In this document: positions 45,973 to 58,680 of the stretch, one piece after another
How the letters are laid out: each line of letters begins with the position of its first letter
Position numbering within the stretch: position 1 is the stretch's first letter
Assembly: GCF_905220365.1 (NCBI RefSeq)
Contig: NC_061134.1
Span: 4,293,001 to 4,357,000, forward strand
DNA length: 64,000 nt
Direction: 5' to 3'
Origin: Vanessa cardui
Taxonomy: Eukaryota; Arthropoda; Insecta; Lepidoptera; Nymphalidae
The notes under the pieces: generated by a model
Told to the model about the DNA's origin: nothing
Seen by the model: only the letters and a program-made list of their open reading frames with translations
Databases searched by the model: none
Made by a program: the position numbers and the translations under genes

Positions 45973-48140
45973 TTTATTTATTGATTTAATATAATTTTTA
46001 GATAAAACAAAAGAAACTAGTATTTGATTATTTTTTACACATGCTATAGTTTTTGGTTATTCTTTAATATCGGCAGATAATACGTGATTGATAAAATTGA
46101 CCTTAACAAGTTTAGTCATACAAATGACTAAACCTCCGTCAAGTATTAAGAATTTATAGTAAATATTATAATGTGATAAATAAGGCCATATAAATAAAAA
46201 AGCAATTTATCGTTTGTAAATAACGCAGTCAGCATGCAAAGATTAAAACAAGGCATCTCATTCAAAATTTATCAATTCAATTATCGCTACTTAATTATTC
46301 ATTGCAAATATAATTACTATAACGCATACTTCGTTGAAATATTTAATGAATACCTACTTGAAATAAATCAGGATGCTATTTTGTACTCACTCACCGAAAA
46401 GTTTAACCAATGATACTTATATAACAGCTCAAAATAGTTTTTTAGGTCTTTAACTAATATCGCTCAATATTGGACTGATATGGATTCAAATCCTCTCCTA
46501 AATTATAATATACGAAACTTCTCGAGAAGCTAAAGTGAAAATGATTTCTTTGAAGTCACTACTGAAAGAAACTTTAAATCTTAGGCTATAAATGGTATGA
46601 ATAGTCTCCGTCTGTAGAACAACGATTGTATGAATAGCCCTTTAGCTTACTCTTAATTAATATGTATTGACGATGAATGCGTATAATGTCCTATTTTCCG
46701 TGAAATTAACTAAAAAATATAATTCCAGCCGATTATTGGAAAACAATATTATATCATGTTTGTTCTCATCGATGGGGTAAGTCGTTTATGTAAATGAGGA
46801 AGAGAAAAGGACTAAAGGTTAACCCTTGTAAGAACCCTTTCTTTACTAAGGCTCCAAAAATATTCTTCGTTTGAATTTTATTCTTTATGTGATAAGTTGA
46901 AATTACCTTTGAATTTTATTCTTTATGTGATAAGTTGAAATAAGGTTCGATTATGCTCTTACAACAAAGTATTTTATTTTTTAAGTGTCTCAATATCCCA
47001 AATTTTATATGTAATGACCGCGTCGCTTATATTGTTCTTCTATGATCATAGAGCTAGTTCTAAGCTAATTGTAAGTAATATAAGCTTTTCTTTATACTAA
47101 AGGATTGTAGTAGGAGTAGAAGTCCTATGATTTAGTCTAAAGTTGTTGCTACAGGTTATTTCTGGCCAACTTTGTATTAGATTTGAATTCAAGATTAACC
47201 TGTTTTATTAGATCAAGAAAAGGAACGCGTGTTATGTATTCACGTAAAATAATTATTAAATAAGTTGCAAAAATGGTCAATGATTTTAATATTATTTACG
47301 AAATAATTTGGCAAAAAATTATAATACATAAATGATCAGCTGTTATCTATGATACACTAGTGTTACTTAACCAATAACCAGAAAAATAATTGCAGAAGGT
47401 TTCAACAAAATGCAATAAAAGATATAAATTTTAGATATAATATGTTACTAACGTCATCAACAGAACATAATCCACCTTCTTATTATTTATTTACGTCAAT
47501 CTACATAATAATAAATGCAATTGATGCATAAAAGTATTGATCTTAATATTTGTGAATACTTATTTTATGCAGGTTGCTAGTAGATTAGATTTTAAACGAA
47601 AGTCGACGTCATGACAGCTTGGATAAAATTATAGAATATTTTTATCATCACATTCAACGTTTACGAGGAGGTCGAAGAGGACTTAAGCACCTTCATAAAA
47701 ATATTGATGTTTCATACGAATATAGGTCATTTTTTAACAGTTACGCATTGATGATATAAGGTTGGATAATGTTTTTGAAGAGCTAATGTCTATTGGTACC
47801 ACTTACCATCAAATGGCCAGAAGCAAACCTACTTTGAATACACCTTACATACACATACGTACATTGATATATGTACTTTAAATATTTTTATCTATATACA
47901 ACTTTGTTATCATTATCCACATACTTGTAGATGCCATCAACGATTTTATTCTCAGTATTTCATGGCAATGAGGAAAATCATTATGTTACAATTTTACCTC
48001 TAGAAATATTGATTGCAAATCGTAAGTCAATATAATATATATATTTTTTTTGTAATCAGCTATATAATATAGATATTGAAACGTGTTATGTTATATCTCC
48101 AAGTATCTGTTGTCCGTGCCTTTATTGTATCTAATTATGA
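45973..48140. other. No gene; one tandem duplication
   Basis: AT-rich. At 46870-46941 a 38 bp unit (TTTGAATTTTATTCTTTATG start) is present twice almost exactly. A weak family B relic lies at 47750-47830. Confidence 0.45.
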
Positions 48141-48325
48141 ATTAATGAATTATACTTTATTGCACACCACAAACAAAAAGAAAAAAAGAAAGTAACACAA
48201 AATTAATAAAATACAAAAAAAAAGAAGTAAGTACATTAAAAGTGTTGTACATCGGGCGGACTTATGCCTTATTAGCCATCTCTTCCAGACAACCCAATCA
48301 AAGGGTGATTTCAAAACCAAATAAA
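48141..48325 (-). repeat. LINE-like 3' tail
   Basis: Plus strand shows TATACTTTATTGCACACCAC, an A-rich stretch, then GGCGGACTTATGCCTTATTA and CATCTCTTCCAGACAACCC. This is the untranslated end of a common lepidopteran retroelement read from its 3' end. The class is uncertain. Confidence 0.5.
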
Positions 48326-50045
48326 TATAAAAGTAATTAATTTATTTTTAATATTTATTTATTTACAATAACACTGTTCAATATTTAGTGTTGCTTAATA
48401 AACATTAGTCTTCGGGAATTGCACAATTCTTTTCATATAATTACAACATCATGTAGAACGAAGAATGTACATTATGTACATGTGATTTCATTATTTCAGT
48501 GTTTCTGCTGTCAGACACTATCACAGCCTAAATTTACGGTTCTTCATTGTCTCTGAATGTCTTGAACAGATGTACTCCTTGATGTATTGGTTGGTAATGC
48601 TGTAATGGCTTTAAGCCAAGAATAATAATTATTATAAAGTAACCTAGCAACAAAATTGGTAATAGTTATTATCAGCTTCTCGATCTCTTGTGTAGATTTA
48701 GCTCATTTTCTGACTTTCAAGAACTAGAAATATATAATTTGCGTTAATATTTTCCTATACATTTACTGATGTGAACACTACATATATTTTGTCAGAAAAT
48801 CGGTAACCTTTTATTAAACTTTTTTTATTGAAATAACAATACTAGACAGACAAATAGGACATATGATGGTACAGAAATTGGTACCGTAAGAAATATCAAC
48901 CATCCCTTTCAAGAATTTCCAAAAGAGTTACGAAGTTAGTTACTGAATGCCCTGCCTTTACTAATAGATTTAACAAAGGCAATATCATTTCAAATTCTAA
49001 TGCTTCAATTTGTATAACATTCTATAAATAATTTTACATGACCATTACAAGCTCACTCCATGTTTGACATCGTAATTGCTCGCCAGTTGACAAAAGGACA
49101 CAGGTGTACGTGAAACGGTACACAATGATTAAATATGTTAATATAATGCCTCCCGAATGTCTGGGCCAAATGCCCAATTAGGACATTCATCTTATATATT
49201 GATAGCATGAGACGATTTTTGTCCCAGTGATTATGGTACTAATGTTGCACATAAAAATCGGTAATAGTTATGTTTTTAAAATAGAAATCCAGCCGCGAGC
49301 GTGCACAAAATTATTTTTATTTATCATTATTATGACTAAGCAAATAATATTTTTTTGAAATTAGGTCCGGTGCGCTTACTCTCAGTACTTCAGCGGGCTC
49401 TAACCAAATTCTTCGACTACAACTACGTCTGCCACTCACCTATACAGTGACGCTATAGAGGCTACTATAGCCAACAGCTACAAAGAATATGTTGTAAATA
49501 AACTGGCCAAATGCGAGTCAGACTTGTCCGTGCATGGTTGCGTACCATGATCAATAAAAACAAGCAAACCACTTTCCTAGCTTCATTCACAATTTGAATT
49601 TCATTCGGTATAAACAATTATGTACCAGTCAACTGCCCTGGAAGTGTTAATTAATAGTGGAAATAAATAAGAAACGAATGAAAATAGTTTTAATGCATTT
49701 TTACTATATTATTCTACATGTTTGTAAATTGTTATTATTCTTTTTAAAAGGTACATTTTACCTTTTAAAGAATCCATATTTTTGAATAAAACAAATATTA
49801 AGTATTATAATAAAAATAAGAACATCCTAAGTGAACAGAAAAAAATACCTTTTTTTTCTAATTTTCCTATTTCCTATAAGTTTCCTAAAGTTCTTTTGGA
49901 AAACATCGAAAGAAAAAATCTGCCACGAATGTATCCGATTGGATTATCCGATTGGATTATCCGATGGCATTGGAGGAGCATTATGGAATAAACTCCTGTT
50001 CCACAAACCACAACTACGCATTTAATAAATTAAACTCATTCAGAA
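48326..50045. other. No firm gene; two possible small exons
   Basis: AT-rich. Two open frames behind good acceptors (48500-48605 and 49365-49450, plus) are described under findings. Short direct repeats of ATTGGATTATCCG lie at 49938-49965. Confidence 0.35.
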
Positions 50046-50330
50046 ATTCGAATGAGCCGATGCCCAGTCGTTAGAACGCCTTCAACTTGACTGATGATTG
50101 AGAGTCCAAACCGACGCAAACCCCTAATGAATTCATGTCCTAAATTTGTATTTATAATTCATGTCGTGCTCGGTTGTGGAGAATCCTACATGTCCAATTT
50201 CAACAAAATTCTGCTATATGCGAATCCAATGCAACCACGGGTTGGTTGATCCTATGTTTGATCCTATGTTTCTCCTCAAAAATGGAGCAGAGGCCTTGGC
50301 ACAGCAGAGGGAAACTTAGAGGCTGAACAT
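50046..50330 (+). repeat. SINE family A, degraded
   Basis: Recognisable by GCCCAGTCGTTAGAACGC and TTCATGTCGTGCTCGG; most of the body has diverged. Confidence 0.6.
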
Positions 50331-51350
50331 ATTGACAAATAGATCCATATATTAACGTACTTAATATAATATACCGAGGAAGTTTTAAAATTTGATGACC
50401 ACGATTACTCAAGTGCTTTAGGCGTCAAATAACAGAGACTTTTTTCGAAGTTTAACACCAAAGGGGATTAAGGAGGCTTCGATTTTTCTCAGAAAATCTC
50501 TTTTAGCACAAATCCTGTCACGTACTCGTATTTCAGATTTTTTGAATAAGCTCTTAAACCAGGGATTATCATTTCTAAACGGATAAAGAGTTTATGATAA
50601 TATTTGATAGTCAGTGCCCGCGGTTTCGCTCGTGATTTAGAGGCTGGTCATGTTAGGAATGAAAAAGTACTTACTAGTGATGTAGTACTAGCGAAGTTTT
50701 TGGAACATATTCCATACCTTCGCTGTTCCAATGCTGGTTGGTGTAATAAGTTACTCAATCGGCTGCAATTATTATCTAAACTACTTGAACCGCAAGATTT
50801 ATAAATTCACGTGATTTTTGCAATGTTTTTTTGATCGTTCGGCGCGTGATCTCCACGGTTATTAGCTTGGAAACTCATAATATTTTAAATTCTTATTCCT
50901 CGGTTAGTAGATTCTTAAAACTTGATGGTTTAACTCGTATTTTACAGTGTTGATTAAATTAGTCGAACGGATCGTAAAACCTCATATCGATTATTAGTAA
51001 AGATATAAAAACTTTATTGTGAGTCGTAATACGTTACAAGTTTCGATATTGTTTCTTTGGTGGATCTGTTCACTATCCCGTTCTATTCTATGACGGAACC
51101 CTATCTGACGTGTGCGACAAAAAATAACTTAATATCTAAGAACTGAAAATACAAGTGATTTAAAAGTTAATTAAACCAATGAAATAAACTCAGGAGAATA
51201 CATTGAACTAATTTAAATTATATCAACTGTGAATTATTTCCTACAAATGTATGTAGTAATTAATGTTATTTTTATTTGAATTTTAAAATAAATCCCATTT
51301 CATATCGATATTAACCAAGCTCACCTGTTCACACGTGTTCCTTTCCTGTT
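50331..51350. other. Repeat relics, no gene
   Basis: Contains a Helitron-like end (50612-50640) joined to a SINE family A piece (50690-50745, minus). Nothing coding. Confidence 0.4.
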
Positions 51351-51545
51351 ATAACATCTTCTGGGAGGCATCTTGCGGGCCGGCATGGCGAGGGTGACTA
51401 GTACAGCTTATTCTTGCAGTCCGTACTAGTCGTCTTCGCGTTTGGACTTCACTTCCACTTATCATAAGGTGTAGTGGAGTATATGTCTACCCGGATAATA
51501 TAAAAAATAGGTGTAGTGGAGGCCTAACCGGATAATATAAAAAAA
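51351..51545. repeat. GC-rich repeat with hairpin and short tandem duplication
   Basis: GACTAGTAC (51396-51404) pairs with GTACTAGTC (51423-51431). Then GGTGTAGTGGAG...CCGGATAATATAAAAAA appears twice in tandem (51467-51545). I recall this GC-rich piece as repeated in butterflies but cannot class it. Confidence 0.5.
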
Positions 51546-52121
51546 AAAATGTAACATTTTCAAAAGCCATTCATAATTAAGATATATTTATCGAAAAACA
51601 CTTCCAGAGACAAAAAAGAATAGTTTAGCACTTTTATGCACGATATAAAAAAATTAATCGTGTTTCTATAAGTAGTATTTCTTGCGGCGACGATGACATT
51701 AACATCTTAAACGTTAAGATGCGCGGTGTCTTCCAAGTGGTCATTGCAGAATATCTGTCATTAAATCCCATATACGATACAATAGTGCTTGCATTGGGGC
51801 ATTTTGTGAGAAATGCCTAACATACAGAGATAAAGCCAGTGGCGGATTTACAAATCTGCCGCTATTAAATTTTTACCAACCCTACTTTTTTTTTGCTAAA
51901 TTTATGATTTGTGTTCTATCGTCCTCATTACATCGGTTTTTTTCCGTTATTAGTATAATTATAAACTAGGTGATATCTTTGTCAGTTACTCGTATAGATT
52001 ATTCTTCCAACTCCCTATGTAGTGACGAGTATACGGATGATGGACGTAATGTGTATACATATAATTATTAGATTTTTTTTTTTATTTCTGTAAGATAATA
52101 ACAAATTTGGTCTAAATTTAC

Positions 52122-52392
52122 TTGGTGGTAGGGCTTTGTGCAAGCCCGTCTGGATAGGCACCACCCTCTCATCAGTTATTCGACCTCCAAATAACAGCAC
52201 TCAGTATTGCTGTGTTCCGGTCTGAAGGGTGAGTGAAACAGTGCAACTACAGGCACAAGGGACATAACATCTTAGTTCCCAAGGTTGGTGGCACATTAAC
52301 GATGTAAGGAATAGTTAATATTTCTTACAGCGTCATTGTCTATTGGCGATGGTGACCACTTACCATTAGGTGCTCCATATGCTCGTCCGCGA
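52122..52392 (-). repeat. Short interspersed repeat, family B
   Basis: Near-full minus-strand copy from GCGGACGAGCATATGGAGCA to GCCCTACCACCAAGT. Confidence 0.85.
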
Positions 52393-53030
52393 ACATAAAA
52401 AAAGAAAAAAAAAAAATTGCCGCCCCTCTAAATCTGCCTCCCTTGGCTCCAGCCTACTTAGCCCTTAATAGGCTAGTAAAATAAAGTCTCCCAAATCATC
52501 TCACACGGCTCGATAATTTTAGCGGAACGCAATCCTTTCTGATAAAGTTAGACTACTAAAAGGCTCCTTAATCTCATAGGTAGTCAGAAAGTCTGCCCAG
52601 GAATCTCGCAAGCTGAATATCTGTAGCAATTGTAAATAAGCAAATGCATTTTTTCATTCGAATATTAGTAAGCAGACAATACAATGCTTACGACATAATA
52701 ATTATTATTAATAAAGCATCCATTGTATGGCAGTTACCGACACTTTTGATTTATTAATCGCGATAGTAGTATGATGTATTATACCGTATTCATATAATTA
52801 GACCGGCTTTACGCTTTATGAAATATAAATTCATCACCGACTCGACTCAGAGCTCCTATTGTTTGTTTGTTATGAAAATTCATACAACGGAAATAATGAA
52901 GTACTCAGATATATAACCGTCTTTAATTATTCATGCATAATAACTTAAGCCCAGTTGCTATATTTAAAACTATTCGTTTTGCTTACGGTAAAACTGATGT
53001 TAAATTTTTTTTTATTGGAACATCATTATA
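52393..53030. other. No gene seen
   Basis: AT-rich spacer. Confidence 0.4.
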
Positions 53031-53262
53031 ACGACCTCTGTGGTCGAATAGTATGAACGCCGGTTTTCATGGGAGCACCACTCCAAGGTCCAAGGGTTCG
53101 ATTTCCGGTAGCAACTGTTAATTACTTTTCTATGATGTTTTGGGTCTGACTGTTTGCAGTAGCGTCATTTATTTACTTCTGATTTTTGTGCTTTAGCTAC
53201 TTGCATTGGGACCAGACTAATGTATGTAAAGTTGTCCAATATTTATAATTTATAATTATTAG
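53031..53262 (+). repeat. SINE family C
   Basis: Head ACGACCTCTGTGGTCGAATA, box-B-like GGGTTCGATTTCCGG, body TTTTGGGTCTGAC, and an AT-rich tail. Confidence 0.75.
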
Positions 53263-53885
53263 CCGTCTTAATACTTTCTGATTAGACTCATTATGGTCAC
53301 TATATTCAAAAAGAGATCTGCATATGTGGAGTAGAAATCACTAAAATGTTTAAGCTATTCTGAGGGAGAGTTCAGTCGCAGGAACAGCTTGTATGAGCTT
53401 TATGAAGAGCGAAAACAACTGGAAATTTCGAAAGTTATAAGTATAGTATCCAGTATACTATAATAGTCTCAATCTGTAATCACAGGACTACTTAGGCACT
53501 ACTGTATATAATAAGGAGAGACAAATATATATTATTAGGATTTTCAGAACAGTAATTTAGTAGTCTAAAGCCTTTGCTAATTTAATTTAACATCCGTCTG
53601 TTAGGGTTATTTGTTTATAACATTTGTGAACCTGTGAGAAATTACTCAATTCCTGAACAAATTCTTAGTATGGGAGAGAACCACTACAGCCAGAACCACG
53701 GAGTTTTAACTAGTAGGTATATTTTTCTTTCCGATGCACAAAATTCTCAAAGAAACCGTCAAGTGATGAAACTCTATCACATTCAAACCCTAATTGAAGC
53801 AGCATTGCAATAAGCTTCTTCCAATATCCATTCTAAAAAAAATAAGACGTTGAGCAGCTTTAAGACATTTACGATTTACCTTTAA
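53263..53885. other. No gene seen
   Basis: AT-rich spacer with a possible repeat relic at 53670-53830. Confidence 0.35.
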
Positions 53886-54160
53886 TAGTAACAGCCTGAA
53901 AATTACCCACTGCTGGGCTAAGGCCGTCTCTCCCGTTATGGAGACATTCACCACGTTGGTGGAATACACATGTGGCAGAATTTCGATGAAATTAGAGACA
54001 TGCAGGTTTCCTCACGAATTTTTCCTCCACCGCCGAGCAAGAGATGAATTATAAACACAAATTTAGCACATATATATATAGTGGTGCTTGCCTGTGTTTG
54101 AACCCGAAATCATCGGTTAAGATGCACGCGTTCCAACCACTGGGCCATCTCAGCTCAACC
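53886..54160 (-). repeat. SINE family A
   Basis: Minus-strand copy with head GAGCTGAGATGGCCCAGTGG, box-B-like GGTTCAAACAC and GGAAACCTGCATGTCTC; a piece of the 3' half is deleted. Confidence 0.8.
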
Positions 54161-54220
54161 TTAACTTAAATAATGTCAGATTAATAAAGTTAAATCGATA
54201 CCCGTGGCCGATATATACCT

Positions 54221-54465
54221 ATGACGACCTCTGTAGTCAAGTAGTGTGTACACCGGTTTTCATGGGTACGCCAATCCGAAGTCCCGTGTTCGATTCCCGG
54301 CGGAGTGGATGTAGAAAATGTGTATTAATTTTCTATATTATATTGGGTCTGAGCGTTTGTGGCACGTTCGTTGCTTCTGATTTTCCATAACACAAGTGCT
54401 TTAGCCACTTACATTGGGATCGGAGTAATGTGTATGATGCTGTCCAATATTCAAAAAAATATATA
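54221..54465 (+). repeat. SINE family C
   Basis: Head ACGACCTCTGTAGTCAAGTA, CACCGGTTTTCATGGGTACG, box-B-like GTTCGATTCCCGG, then TTGGGTCTGAGCGTTTGTGG and TTACATTGGGATCGGAGTAA. It lies 1 kb from the other same-strand copy. Confidence 0.8.
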
Positions 54466-54723
54466 TTTAAAAAAAGATACCCATGACCCTTAGTTCATAT
54501 TAAAAAATCTTTATATTAAATAACAAGGCTATAAAGATAAACGTCAATCCATTTAAGGACTTAAATTGTAAAGCGGTTGGCAACACACGACAGATATGAT
54601 AATTGCGGTAATAAAACTCGTAACACCTCGCTATTATTTTTTTATAAATCGTTTGAGTAAATATTTTCGTATAACTTCATTAAATTACGTTCAGAATATT
54701 TACGTTGATTTGTTAAATAATAG

Positions 54724-55154
54724 TTTATATTTTAAAATATTTTTCCGTGAACTATTCTGCTTTTATACCTTTAAACGGACTAAAAATATTATATATATAC
54801 TTCAATTAATTATAATTATAAATTTACAGTTATGTTACCTATCATTTCCTCACCCCTCTTCACAAGGGGGTGAAACCGCTGGATACTTAAGTAATAACCC
54901 AATCACACCAAAAATCTATAAGGCTTATGATTAAAACCTTCGTAAAATTTAATGTATATGAATATTTTAAAATAATTTTCCGTGAACTATTTTGCTATAA
55001 TATATTTAAATAAACCTAAAATATCGCTATCTTTCAATTAAGAAACATCATTTATTTTGCAGTTATATTACCTAGTATAACGCCAATACACACTGGTCAA
55101 GCCGCGGGCTAATTAAGTTATAACCCAATCACACCAAAGATCGATAAGGCCTAC
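54724..55154 (+). repeat. Two diverged tandem copies of a ~200 bp repeat
   Basis: Unit 1 (54724-54927) and unit 2 (54959-55154) share TTTTCCGTGAACTATT, CAGTTATGTTACCT/CAGTTATATTACCT and AACCCAATCACACCAAA in the same order. Differences are scattered through both. The 112-residue frame over unit 1 is probably accidental. Confidence 0.65.
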
Positions 55155-55267
55155 CACTACTTAAACCCGTGGCCTTCGTAATATTCTTGTTCTGTCTGTT
55201 CACACTTAATTTCCAAAATTTAAATAACCATGCCTTTTTAATGGTGCTGATGACTTGGTTTCCTATT

Positions 55268-55570
55268 AACAACAACAACAACAGCCTGTAAATTCCCACT
55301 GCTGGGCCAAAGGCCTTCTCTCCCTTTGAGGAGGAAGTTTTGGAACATATTCCACCACGCTGTTCCAATGCGGGTTGGTGGAATACACATGTGGCAGAAT
55401 TTCTATGAAATTTGTCACATGCAGGTTTGCTCACGATGTTTTCCTTCAGCGCTGAGCACGAGATGAATTATAAAGACAAATTAAGCACATGAATCAGCGG
55501 TGCTTGCCTGGGTTTGAACCCGCAATCATCGGTTAAGATGCACGCGTGCTAACTGGGCCATCTCGACTCT
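55268..55570 (-). repeat. SINE family A with 14 bp target duplication
   Basis: Bounded by CTTGGTTTCCTATT (55254-55267 and 55571-55584), (TTG)n tail, full length. The minus-strand frame of 101 residues over it is SINE sequence, not a gene. Confidence 0.92.
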
Positions 55571-55584
55571 CTTGGTTTCCTATT

Positions 55585-56989
55585 CACCAGTTTATATCCG
55601 AGAATACAATCGATACAAATTAGTTTGATAAACCATTCAACATTTTTGTGATAAGATCGGCAAAATTCACAAATATCTGTCAATTAAATCTTTATCCAGT
55701 TTTAATAAGTGTGCTAACAAAAGTCGTCGGTTAAGACACGTCCACAATGGTTTCTACTATTTTAATTACAGGAAAATTGAAAATAAATATAGAAGTTTTC
55801 GTTTACCATTTAGTTTAAAATAAGAGAGATCCATTACAAGAACTACTTAATTGAAGTAATATATGAAAAGAAGTATTTTTTTGTCTTGTGGATCATAATT
55901 GCGATTCAACGGGAAATGCTGCTAGCATTCTTGCCACCATTCCACGCGGTCAAGATTTCTACAGTAACTAGTTTTAGTTCATATTTGTATGTATTCAAGC
56001 ATTTAATGTTATTAATTCTTATGTTAATTATTTATAAATATTTTGTATGGTTATTATTAAATCATAAAAGTTAAAATCACGAAACAAATCTAAGTAAATC
56101 CGGGATTTAGGTTACGTTGATATAAAACAACGAATAATTAATTTCATATAAAACGATCATTTAAAGTATTTTTCTCAGAATCCTTATATAAAAACGACTA
56201 CGTGATTTCATGACGCAATAAATTTCACAACAAACAAATCATTTTATTAAAGTGCAAGTCATCTAACATTGCAAAAATATAATACTTATTTGTACTTGTA
56301 ATCACTACAAAAAAGCGTATTGATTTTTGCTATCAAAAAGAAAACTATACACGTTCAAAGTACATAAGACCTTTTTGATAATAGTGTAAAATCTACCATT
56401 TTCCATTGCAAATAAATTGTTTTATTACAAGAATCTGTCTCAGCGGAAAATGTAAACGCTATGACGCGATTGGAATCGCAATTACTTTATCAACCATCAC
56501 CTAATTAATTCGTCTCAATCGTCTGAGCGTACATCCATGACCACACTTTTCAAAATACTTTAATGAAAATCATTAAATAAATCTAAAACTATTAGTTAAA
56601 CACCACATGTTTTAGTTACATTAATATACTATTCTAAATTAGTAACTATAACTGTGTCCCGCAGTTTTACCTACTGTGTGTTCTTAACACTAAAAAATAA
56701 TACTGATATATAAAATATTACAAATGACTCATCACCACCCCTCGTCATACACCCTCTTAGACTCAAGACCTCTCTTAGATTTAAATGTACGTAATCCATA
56801 ACCTAACTCAATAAACAAGCTATCAAACGCTAAAAGTGTTTCTCGAATCAAATCGATACCATCGAGATAAGACTATTCAAACGTACACTCTCTAGTTTAA
56901 TAATAATGTTGATCAGAATCCAAAAAATAATAATATATGTAATAATTGATTCTAGAGTTCGTGTATAGGTTATGTATAATCTATATTAA
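55585..56989. other. No gene seen
   Basis: AT-rich; the open frame at 55886-56074 has no motif or splice support. Confidence 0.4.
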
Positions 56990-57125
56990 TGTTATAAATG
57001 TGAAAGTAACCCTATCTGTCTGTGTGTCACTCTTTTACGAACAAACCGCTGAACCGAATTTCATGAGATTTGGTATGTAAAGAGCTTCAAAAAAGGACAT
57101 AGGCTACTTTTTTGACTAATACATA
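56990..57125 (+). mobile_element. Helitron-like 5' fragment
   Basis: Starts TCTATATTAATGTTATAAAT and contains CTATCTGTCTGTGTGTCACT; the 3' CTAG end is not present. Confidence 0.45.
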
Positions 57126-57339
57126 GCAACGAATATCTAAAAAAATATAATGTGTGAAAATTTTATTATTCGATGGAATTTTAATGTTTTTTTATTTTGT
57201 AAAACATTGAATTATGAACAGGCCTTTGGCTGTGACGTACGAGGTCACATCATATTCGTGGACCGCTGTATGCGGCTCAGTCATTCCGCTGTAAGCCTTG
57301 CTTCCTATAGAGGACGTGTCGTGTTCCGTGTCAGTAGTG

Positions 57340-57464
57340 ATGTGTGATCGAACCGATCAAGAGCTATTACGTGAGAGTTCTCTTAAGAAACCGGACCGGA
57401 ATGGCAGCGTCAAACGAAAGAACCGGCACGTCTTAATCAGGCTACCGGACTCGGATCGCAACAG
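57340..57464 (+). CDS. Candidate first coding exon with 5' leader
   Basis: ATG follows a GC-rich stretch (57225-57339) that looks like a promoter and leader. The frame is 41 codons plus AG before the donor GTGGGT, leaving phase 2. The peptide is charged: MCDRTDQELLRESSLKKPDR, then NGSVKRKNRH and VLIRLPDSDRN. It is highly basic and could be a cytoplasmic tail. The HVLIRLP part resembles FVFKLP in the exon at 25539. No following membrane exon was found before 64000, so the rest of the gene probably lies beyond the window. Confidence 0.5.
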
Positions 57465-58400
57465 GTGGGTTCCTTTTGTAATTCGAATCTGGATCGTTTC
57501 GAGGGAATAAAGTAAGGTACTACTTACGGTATTCTAACTGAAAAGTCTCGTAATACTAAAAATAGACTGAGATGAATTGTAGGGTAATATGAATAAGGCT
57601 GTGTTTTACCTTAAAACAGTTTTTAAAACAAAATATATTTTTAACGATAATCTATGGTCAATCATGATAAGAGAATGTTATCAACAAGCTACTTAAGGTA
57701 ATAATAATTAATTAATTACCTATAAGACATAAATCGCTATTACTAAAACCATTATTTTAATTTACAAAGAATAAAATTACATAAGAAATATCATGGGTTG
57801 TTCGGTGAATATTTATTTAATAAATAACGTGGTAGCGATCTTCCGTATCGAATCAAAAATACATTTATTCAATATTAGTCATTATTACTATAGTAGTAAG
57901 TTAAATATTAGTTTATCATATGATATTAAATAAGCTGTTCTTGTATATACTCGTTTGTAATGTATATAGGAAACGATTTGACTCAAATTTTGTATTAGAG
58001 TTTGATTTTTTCTTGCCTATCTAGATGTATGTTCTACCAAAAGATAATATCAAAAGATATGTCTCAGTAAGAAATCCACCCAAATCTCCGTCTTCTCCGG
58101 ACATATTTTCTTGTCCTGTTATTATTGTTATTAATAAATATAATGTATATTTAAATTTCTTCGCCAATTTTATTCAGAAAGTGTTGTTTATATCAAATTA
58201 TCGATGAAGTGGTCCTTATGAATACAAATATCTATTTTAATTAATTCTAATCTATTTTCTCGAAAGTACTTTAATGACTGAAAGGAAATTTATGAAATTT
58301 GCCAATTATGGTCTTTGGAAACCTTGTAAAAGGAATTACGTAAATAATGTGCAATATTCCTGGGAGTTTTTTTATGATAGGACTTAAACATTTTTTTTTA
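57465..58400. other. No gene seen
   Basis: AT-rich, probably intron of the gene starting at 57340. Confidence 0.4.
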
Positions 58401-58680
58401 TGGTATAGGTTGGTGGACGAGCATAAGGGCCACCTGATGGTAAGTGATCACCATTGCCCATAGACAATGACGCTGTAAGAAATATTAACTATTCCTTACA
58501 CCGTCAATGTGCCACCAACCTTGGGAACTAAGGTGTTATGTCCCTTGTGCCTGTAGTTACACTGACTCACTCACCCTTCAAACCGGAACACAACAATACT
58601 GAGTACTGTTATTTGGCGGTAGAATAACTGATGAGTGGGTGGTACCTACCCAGACGGGCTTCCACAAAGCCCTACCACCA
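58401..58680 (+). repeat. Short interspersed repeat, family B, full length
   Basis: TGGTATAGGTTGGTGGACGA to AGCCCTACCACCA, 280 bp, preceded by an A/T run. It and the copy at 58889 lie in the same orientation about 200 bp apart. Confidence 0.92.

Noticed and set aside
54596..54934. 112-codon AT-rich plus frame
   Set aside because: It lies over a repeat unit that also occurs at 54959-55154 with stops.
55129..55434. 101-codon minus frame
   Set aside because: It is a translation of SINE family A and the neighbouring repeat unit.
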